From assembly GCA_947577065.1 (NCBI GenBank), contig CANPTT010000007.1:1-64000 (forward strand): a DNA stretch of 64,000 bases. Reading direction: 5' to 3'. How positions within the stretch are numbered: position 1 is the first letter of the stretch; each line of letters begins with the position of its first letter. Of the stretch, positions 59,389 to 64,000 are shown in pieces. This stretch comes from an uncultured Pseudoflavonifractor sp. (lineage in GTDB: Bacteria; Bacillota; Clostridia; Oscillospirales; Oscillospiraceae). The position numbers were made by a program, and so were the translations under genes. The notes under the pieces were generated by a model. The model made no database searches. It was not told where the DNA came from and saw nothing but the letters and a program-made list of their open reading frames with translations.

Positions 59389-60065
59389 TCTTTTTCCTCC
59401 ATAGGCGCAAAATAGACCCGCCCCAACTCATCGGCGGTGAGAAGATAGACCTGTTCCGGCCGCTTGACGCCGTGTGCCTTGAGTTGCTTTTCCAACCAGT
59501 TTTCCTCATATCCCCGAAGCCGCAGATTATGCTCCAAGACCCGTCCGTCATTGATGATGACCAGCGGAAGGCCCGCTTCCTCGGGAGAGACCCCCAAGTC
59601 TTTGGCGGCAGGGGGTTTTTGATCGCCGAAGGGGAGAACAGAAATTTGTCCGTTTGTCTCTAAAATGGCGTATTTTACAGTGGAGATATCGGTGACTCCT
59701 TTCATGCGCAGCTCTTCCATCAGCTCATCCACCGTAAAACGGTTTTTTTTCATTTCACCTTGCTTTAGCTTTCCGTTTTCCACAATGATAGAGGGCCGCC
59801 CGCAGATGAGCGCCCGGAATTTTACACTCTTCATGGATAGGACAGAGATGATCATAGTGATGGACAAAAGGGTGAGGATCGGGATAATACCTGAGAGCAA
59901 GGGGATCCCAAAATCCTGCATCGGAACTGCCGCCAGGTCGGCAATAATAAGGGCCAGAACCAGTTCGGAGGGCTCCAGCTCACCTACCTGTCGCTTTCCC
60001 ATTAGACGGATACCGGCAATGATAAGCAGATAGAGGATGATGGTGCGGACAAAGGCAATGACCAT
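59385..60065 (-). CDS. DUF421 (YetF-like) membrane protein
   Basis: 226 residues: three TM segments in the first 85 residues (IILYLLIIAGIRLMGKRQVGEL with the conserved GKRQ-x-x-E-L, LVLALIIADLAAVP, ILTLLSITMIISVL), then a cytoplasmic DUF421 domain (RPSIIVENGKLKQGEMKKNRFTVDELMEELR). Start 60065 (MVIAFVRTIIL) follows GGGGAGG; the frame is open 28 codons upstream without a ribosome site. Function unclear; related B. subtilis proteins are sporulation- or membrane-linked. Operon with DUF4363, divergent from the metallophosphoesterase. Confidence 0.9.
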   Translation of the reverse strand: MVIAFVRTIILYLLIIAGIRLMGKRQVGELEPSELVLALIIADLAAVPMQDFGIPLLSGIIPILTLLSITMIISVLSMKSVKFRALICGRPSIIVENGKLKQGEMKKNRFTVDELMEELRMKGVTDISTVKYAILETNGQISVLPFGDQKPPAAKDLGVSPEEAGLPLVIINDGRVLEHNLRLRGYEENWLEKQLKAHGVKRPEQVYLLTADELGRVYFAPMEEKE

Positions 60066-60178
60066 GGATAGACCTCCCCAAAATGTCTCTTGTTCAGTAT
60101 GACCTGCCATCAGAGGAATATGAGGGCGGCAGCCGGAAATTTTAGACATCGGGGTCTATGCCGTAAGGAGGTGGACGG

Positions 60179-61021
60179 ATGAGCAAAATGAGCAAAAGAA
60201 GAAAAAAGAAGAAGCTGGGTGTGATTTTGTTAACGGCGGCCCTGGTTTTCTTTGCCTTGGGATTGGACCCTCGTCTTGTGGTGCGGCGGTATACGGTAAA
60301 AAGCGACAAATTGACCGCACCGGTACGGGTGCTGTTTCTATCGGATCTTCACTCCTGCGATCATGGGAGGGAGCAGAGGACGCTATTGGAGCTCGCCCTG
60401 GCTCAAGAGCCCGATCTGATACTGCTGGGCGGGGATTGGGTAGATGACGACTTCGGACGCCGACCGCCGGAACGAGCCTATCAGGCAGCACGGGCGTTGG
60501 CAAAGTACGCGCCAACCTTTTATGTGATTGGGAATCATGAGATATGGAGCGGCTACGGGGATGAGATCAAAGAGCAGCTTTCCGTCTGCGGAGTGAGGGT
60601 CCTGGCGGGAGAAGCCATTATCTTGGAAATAAACGGACAGACCATTCGGCTTTGTGGAATCGACGATCCGATGGTGGGGGAAGAGAAATGGGGCATGCAG
60701 CTGGAGGCGATAAAGAGAGCTGAGGGGGATGATTTTTCCCTCTTGCTCTCCCACCGGCCGGAGCGGGTGGAGCAGTATGGCGGATTTGACCTTGTATTGG
60801 CCGGCCACGCCCATGGGGGACAGTGGCGGATTCCAGGGCTGGTCAACGGTCTGTTCGCTCCGGATCAGGGATGGTTTCCCGCCTATGCCGGCGGGAAATA
60901 CCGGTTGGAGGACGGGGGTGTGATGATCGTGGGGCGGGGATTGTCCAAAGAGAGTACCCGGGTACCCCGCTTTTTTGACCGGCCGGAGGTAGTGGTCGTG
61001 GATCTGGCTCCGGAGGGATAG
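60179..61021 (+). CDS. Metallophosphoesterase (YaeI/YkuE-like)
   Basis: 280 residues with a positively charged N-terminus and one TM segment (about 12-30), so membrane-bound with the catalytic domain probably outside. Calcineurin-like metal motifs: FLSDLHS (D-x-H), LLGGDWVDDD (GD), IGNHEIW (GNHE), LLSHRPE and AGHAHGGQW (GHxHGGQ). This class cleaves phosphoester bonds, including UDP-diacylglucosamine or lipid substrates in relatives. Start 60179 after AAGGAGGTG. Single gene with a further promoter after it. Confidence 0.92.
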   Translation: MSKMSKRRKKKKLGVILLTAALVFFALGLDPRLVVRRYTVKSDKLTAPVRVLFLSDLHSCDHGREQRTLLELALAQEPDLILLGGDWVDDDFGRRPPERAYQAARALAKYAPTFYVIGNHEIWSGYGDEIKEQLSVCGVRVLAGEAIILEINGQTIRLCGIDDPMVGEEKWGMQLEAIKRAEGDDFSLLLSHRPERVEQYGGFDLVLAGHAHGGQWRIPGLVNGLFAPDQGWFPAYAGGKYRLEDGGVMIVGRGLSKESTRVPRFFDRPEVVVVDLAPEG

Positions 61022-61042
61022 GTCTCGTGAGAAATTGAGGTC

Positions 61043-61071
61043 TTGCCAACCCCCAAATAATTTTGTATAAT
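61043..61071 (+). promoter_or_regulatory. Promoter of 61109 gene cluster
   Basis: TTGCCA (61043-61048), 17-bp spacer, TATAAT (61066-61071). Confidence 0.8.
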
Positions 61072-61108
61072 AAAATGCCGTGTCCGGCTGATGAGGGGAG
61101 GAGTTCCT

Positions 61109-61783
61109 TTGAGACGAAGATATCTGCTGCGATTTGACATCTGGTTTTGCCTGCTTCTGGCCTATGGACTCAGCCTGGGGACCTCCAAACTGACCACCAT
61201 GCTCCTGCCTCCCGCCTATGAGAGTTATGTGGAGGAGCACACGGTGGCCGACGGGGAGATCGGCGGTAAGGCGGGGACGGATATTCCCCGGATCCAGAGT
61301 GTAGATGAGCTGCTCCAAGAGGAGAAGTTCACCATTGTATCCCCAGGGATCGAGTACCGGAACCGGGGCGCGGGATATCATGACGGGGTTTATACATACG
61401 CGGTGACCTTGCCTTCCGGCGAGGTGATCGCCGCGGTGATCAATATGGAGAATGTCCAGCAGGAGGGGGACTATTACACCAGTGACCATACCCTCCCGGT
61501 GGGACAGGTAGTGTATGACGACCTGACCAAGGACGAATATTTCATGAAGCAGATCCAGTATGGCGAAGAGCTGAGCCGTACGGATTTTTATGTGGATATG
61601 CGGGGGAATGGGGGTACGGTCAGCCAGGAGGACTATACCGGTCACTATGCCAGTATCGTGCAGGTAGCCACCATTTTTATCAGCTTTCCGTTGTTCCACT
61701 CCTTTGGCGCTCATCTGGGGATCTTCCCATTCTTTATACCCCCCAAAAGAAAAGAGGGGGAACCGAAAAGTGAATGGGACTGA
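61109..61783 (+). CDS. Membrane protein of unknown function (TTG start)
   Basis: 224 residues: N-terminal TM segment (about 8-28, FDIWFCLLLAYGLSLGTSKL), an extracytoplasmic domain of about 150 residues (PPAYESYVEEHTVADGEIGG, YTYAVTLPSGEVIAAVINME) and a C-terminal TM segment (about 187-210). TTG at 61109 lies seven bases after GGGGAGG; an ATG at 61091 overlaps that ribosome site. Not confidently recognised; DUF6709-like by general impression. First of three small unknown genes before guaA. Confidence 0.72.
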   Translation: MRRRYLLRFDIWFCLLLAYGLSLGTSKLTTMLLPPAYESYVEEHTVADGEIGGKAGTDIPRIQSVDELLQEEKFTIVSPGIEYRNRGAGYHDGVYTYAVTLPSGEVIAAVINMENVQQEGDYYTSDHTLPVGQVVYDDLTKDEYFMKQIQYGEELSRTDFYVDMRGNGGTVSQEDYTGHYASIVQVATIFISFPLFHSFGAHLGIFPFFIPPKRKEGEPKSEWD

Positions 61784-61824
61784 GAACCTGATTGGGTGAT
61801 ATATCAAGAAAGAAGGAATGAGAG

Positions 61825-62418
61825 ATGAGTACCAAGCCCGTTAAAAAAGTAAATGCTGTCTACCTGCTGGCCACCATTTTTCTCCCCATCGCCGTCATTG
61901 TGCTGGGTGGCTTTGTTGGCTATCAGTTCTTCCGTGACGGAGGAACCGGTGCGGTGATCTGCTTTATGTGTCCAACGGTGCTGGCCGTGATCTGGTGGGT
62001 CTTCGGCACTACCTCCATCTGGAGGATGCGGAAGAAAAACATGGCGAAGGTTCTGGACGAGCAAGGCTTTGAGCGGAATCAGACCTTCTTCGGCGGCAAT
62101 CAGACTGTGGCGGTGGATATGAAGCAGGGCGCCGTGGCGCTGCTGTTCTTCTGGAATCCCTTTGAGCTGTATGTTCTGCCGGCCAGCCGTATTGGCAAGA
62201 CCTGGAGCGAGGACGGCGCAGGCGGCGCAGGCTTCCTGAGAGGTACCAGTCGGGTGAGCTTTCTGTTTCTGGTGGACAGCGTAAAGATCCGGGTGGATAC
62301 CTTTACCTCCAACCAACGGTGGAAGATGGAGGATCCCAAGGTGCTGGAGGGAATATCCAAGGCAGACCGCTGGGTCCAGGTGCTGGAGGCTGCTCGGCAG
62401 CAAAGCTTGGGTGTGTAA
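61825..62418 (+). CDS. Membrane protein of unknown function
   Basis: 197 residues: two N-terminal TM segments (about 12-35 and 43-65) then a cytoplasmic domain (about 75-195; VLDEQGFERNQTFFGGNQTV, FWNPFELYVLPASRIGKTW). ATG 61825 follows AGAAGGAATGAGAG, a weak ribosome site. It lies 41 bases after the previous gene and two bases before the next, suggesting one transcript. No family recognised. Confidence 0.72.
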   Translation: MSTKPVKKVNAVYLLATIFLPIAVIVLGGFVGYQFFRDGGTGAVICFMCPTVLAVIWWVFGTTSIWRMRKKNMAKVLDEQGFERNQTFFGGNQTVAVDMKQGAVALLFFWNPFELYVLPASRIGKTWSEDGAGGAGFLRGTSRVSFLFLVDSVKIRVDTFTSNQRWKMEDPKVLEGISKADRWVQVLEAARQQSLGV

Positions 62419-62420
62419 AA

Positions 62421-62771
62421 ATGAGCTTTTTTGAGAAACTTTTTGCGAAATATCAGGACGATTGGTGCCGGGAGTGCAATTGCGCCATGGAGAAGCTCCA
62501 CAAGCAGCTTTACGCCCTTCCCAGCGTGATCGTAGGCCACTATACGGAGCACAAGGAGCCTGAGTTCTACATAAAAAACCTGCACAAGGTGGAGAAAAAA
62601 GCGGACATTCCTTCCGGGATGTATGCCTGCGGCGCTATTCAATACCGCTGCCCTTCCTGCGGCAAGCGGGTGACCCTTCTGGATCCCTTCCTGCCGGTGC
62701 GGGATGAGGAAAAGCATGAGGGAAATGTGCTGTTCTGTAGCGGTGAGTTGGATCAGTTCCTGTGGTGGTAA
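62421..62771 (+). CDS. Small zinc-ribbon-like hypothetical protein
   Basis: 116 residues starting [20 protein letters not shown]. Four cysteines in CREC (residues 16-19) and CPSC (near 80), separated by about 60 residues, plus a lone Cys near 72 and 107; a split zinc site is possible. No TM or signal. Start 62421 is two bases after the previous stop; the longer open frame upstream lies inside that gene. Function unknown; co-transcribed with the two membrane proteins. Confidence 0.7.
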   Translation: MSFFEKLFAKYQDDWCRECNCAMEKLHKQLYALPSVIVGHYTEHKEPEFYIKNLHKVEKKADIPSGMYACGAIQYRCPSCGKRVTLLDPFLPVRDEEKHEGNVLFCSGELDQFLWW

Positions 62772-62814
62772 GCGGCGATACACCTTTAAGGGTGGCCGGG
62801 GAAGAGGTAAATAT

Positions 62815-64000
62815 ATGAACCATCAGCTTGTGATCGTATTGGATTTCGGCGGACAATACAACCAGCTTATCGCCCGCCGGGTGCGGGAGTGCGGGGTATA
62901 CTGTGAGGTAAAGCCCTGTACCACGCCCTTGGAGCAGTTAAAGGCCATGGAACCCATCGGGATCATTTTTACCGGCGGCCCCAGCAGTGTGTATGCCCCC
63001 GGCTCTCCCCAGGTGGACCCGGCCATCTTTGGCTGGGGGATCCCTGTTTTGGGGATTTGCTACGGATGCCAGCTTATGGCCCACAGCTTGGGAGGCAGGG
63101 TGACAGCGGCTCAGAGTGACAGCGCCAGGGAGTACGGAAAGACAGAGACCTTCTACGATACCACCTGCAAGCTGTTTCAGGGCCTGCCGGAAAAGGGAGT
63201 TTCCTGGATGAGCCATGGGGACTATATGGAAAAGGTGCCGGAAGGGTTTTCCCTTGCGGCCCGTTCCGAGGCTTGTCCTAACGTGGCTATCTGCGATGAA
63301 AACAGGGGGTTCTATGGGGTTCAGTTCCATCCGGAGGTAAACCATACGCAGATGGGTACCGCCATGATCCGCAATTTTCTCTATGAGGTCTGCGGAGCTG
63401 TGGGCGATTGGAGTATGGGGGGCTACAAGGATACCGCTGTTCGCCGGATTCGGGAAAAGGTAGGCGCCGGAAAGGTGTTGTTGGCCTTGTCAGGGGGGGT
63501 GGATTCCTCCGTAGCCGCCGCTCTGGTGGCGGAGGCGGTGGGGAATCAGCTTACCTGCGTGTTTGTGGATCATGGCCTGATGCGCCTCCATGAAGGGGAC
63601 GAGGTGGAGCGCGCCTTTGCCAAATGGGATATCAATTTTGTTCGGGCCAACGCGGAGGAGCTTTTTCTGTCCAAGCTGTCCGGCGTCTCTGAACCGGAGG
63701 CCAAGCGGAAGATCATTGGAGAGGAGTTCATCCGGGTCTTTGAGCAGGAGGCCAGGCGGATCGGGCAGGTGGACTACCTGGTTCAGGGCACCATCTATCC
63801 CGACGTCATTGAGTCCGGAGCGGGGGACGCCGCCGTTATCAAAAGCCACCATAATGTAGGCGGGCTTCCCGACTATGTGGATTTTAAGGAGATCGTAGAG
63901 CCCCTGCGGATGTTGTTTAAGGACGAGGTGCGCCAACTGGGGCGGGAGCTGGGGCTGCCGGAGTATCTGGTTTCCCGCCAGCCCTTCCCGGGACCGGGTT
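62815..64000 (+). CDS. guaA: GMP synthase (3' end cut by window)
   Basis: Glutamine-dependent conversion of XMP to GMP. 395 codons visible. Glutaminase domain: [26 protein letters not shown] (catalytic Cys), [11 protein letters not shown] (His/Glu). Synthetase: PP-loop [40 protein letters not shown] and the C-terminal dimer start SRQPFPGPG at the window edge. Start ATG 62815 (MNHQLVIVL) after GAAGAGG. Roughly the last 115 residues are missing. No purine riboswitch is visible in the 43-base gap upstream. Confidence 0.96.
   Translation, partial: MNHQLVIVLDFGGQYNQLIARRVRECGVYCEVKPCTTPLEQLKAMEPIGIIFTGGPSSVYAPGSPQVDPAIFGWGIPVLGICYGCQLMAHSLGGRVTAAQSDSAREYGKTETFYDTTCKLFQGLPEKGVSWMSHGDYMEKVPEGFSLAARSEACPNVAICDENRGFYGVQFHPEVNHTQMGTAMIRNFLYEVCGAVGDWSMGGYKDTAVRRIREKVGAGKVLLALSGGVDSSVAAALVAEAVGNQLTCVFVDHGLMRLHEGDEVERAFAKWDINFVRANAEELFLSKLSGVSEPEAKRKIIGEEFIRVFEQEARRIGQVDYLVQGTIYPDVIESGAGDAAVIKSHHNVGGLPDYVDFKEIVEPLRMLFKDEVRQLGRELGLPEYLVSRQPFPGPG

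Noticed and set aside
60383..61807. Minus-strand open frame of 474 codons opposite the metallophosphoesterase
   Set aside because: Antisense shadow; covers two genes, a promoter and a ribosome site on the plus strand.
1..64000. CRISPR arrays, prophage, insertion sequences, integrase or toxin-antitoxin genes
   Set aside because: None seen: no regularly spaced repeats, transposase or phage genes, and only one tRNA with no flanking direct repeat.

Overview
The window is a GC-rich bacterial chromosome segment that reads as a low-GC-phylum but GC-rich Clostridia member, most like the gut Oscillospiraceae/Flavonifractor-Intestinimonas group. This placement is an inference from the proteins, not a measured phylogeny. 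Pointers are strong GGAGG ribosome sites, TTGACA/TTGCCA-17-TATAAT promoters, two T-box leaders, SLH-domain surface protein, DUF421/DUF4363 pair, TRAP-TAXI transporter and a PolA without proofreading residues. There is no prophage, insertion sequence, CRISPR array or rRNA; it is mostly core genome with small accessory pieces.

Layout. 1-1762: rpsB (5' truncated by the window edge) and tsf. 1877-6499: a MATE exporter, then a fused TRAP permease with its TAXI lipoprotein. 6584-6669: tRNA-Leu(GAG). 6737-8664: OmpR-type two-component system on the minus strand. 8995-10931: a polysaccharide-deacetylase-like membrane protein that has lost its metal ligands, followed by a bactofilin. 10971-12832: Cu/Zn superoxide dismutase, proC and a frameshifted acetyltransferase. 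12829-16232: a copper-resistance operon (CsoR operator, csoR, acetyltransferase, copA with an extra C-terminal CopZ-like domain). 17430-18826: infC-rpmI-rplT with an AUC start for infC. 19267-21504: MerR-TipAS regulator and a second MATE exporter. 21633-22764: ECF sigma and probable anti-sigma. 22875-27623: polA-rimI-acetyltransferase-tsaD.

27772-32320 holds, on the minus strand, an LRR protein, leuA behind a leucine-type T-box, and a MarR-degV operon with a visible operator; facing it on the plus strand is a T-box with a clear UGG (Trp) specifier driving a three-gene ABC importer (32440-35278), which is therefore probably a tryptophan importer. 35321-43407 (minus) carries ppk1-ppx, an S41 protease with SLH repeats, exoA and comEC. 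43556-45318 (minus) has a tiny protein with six consecutive cysteines next to glpK. 45487-52623 is one 2378-residue cyclic beta-1,2-glucan synthase-like protein. 52770-57691 is ymfF-ymfH-lgt-folD-nrdR. 57728-60065 (minus) has a DUF6688-like membrane protein that appears frameshifted at its start, and the DUF4363/DUF421 pair. 60179-64000 has a metallophosphoesterase, three unrecognised small genes and guaA, cut by the window end.

I found no wholly new multi-gene system. The best leads are the degenerate deacetylase beside a bactofilin, the poly-cysteine mini-protein, the copA-copZ fusion with an internal ribosome site, the glucan synthase in a Firmicute, and the T-box-assigned tryptophan importer. 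Two apparent one-base deletions in homopolymers (near 12560 and 58822) raise the question of assembly error versus true gene decay.
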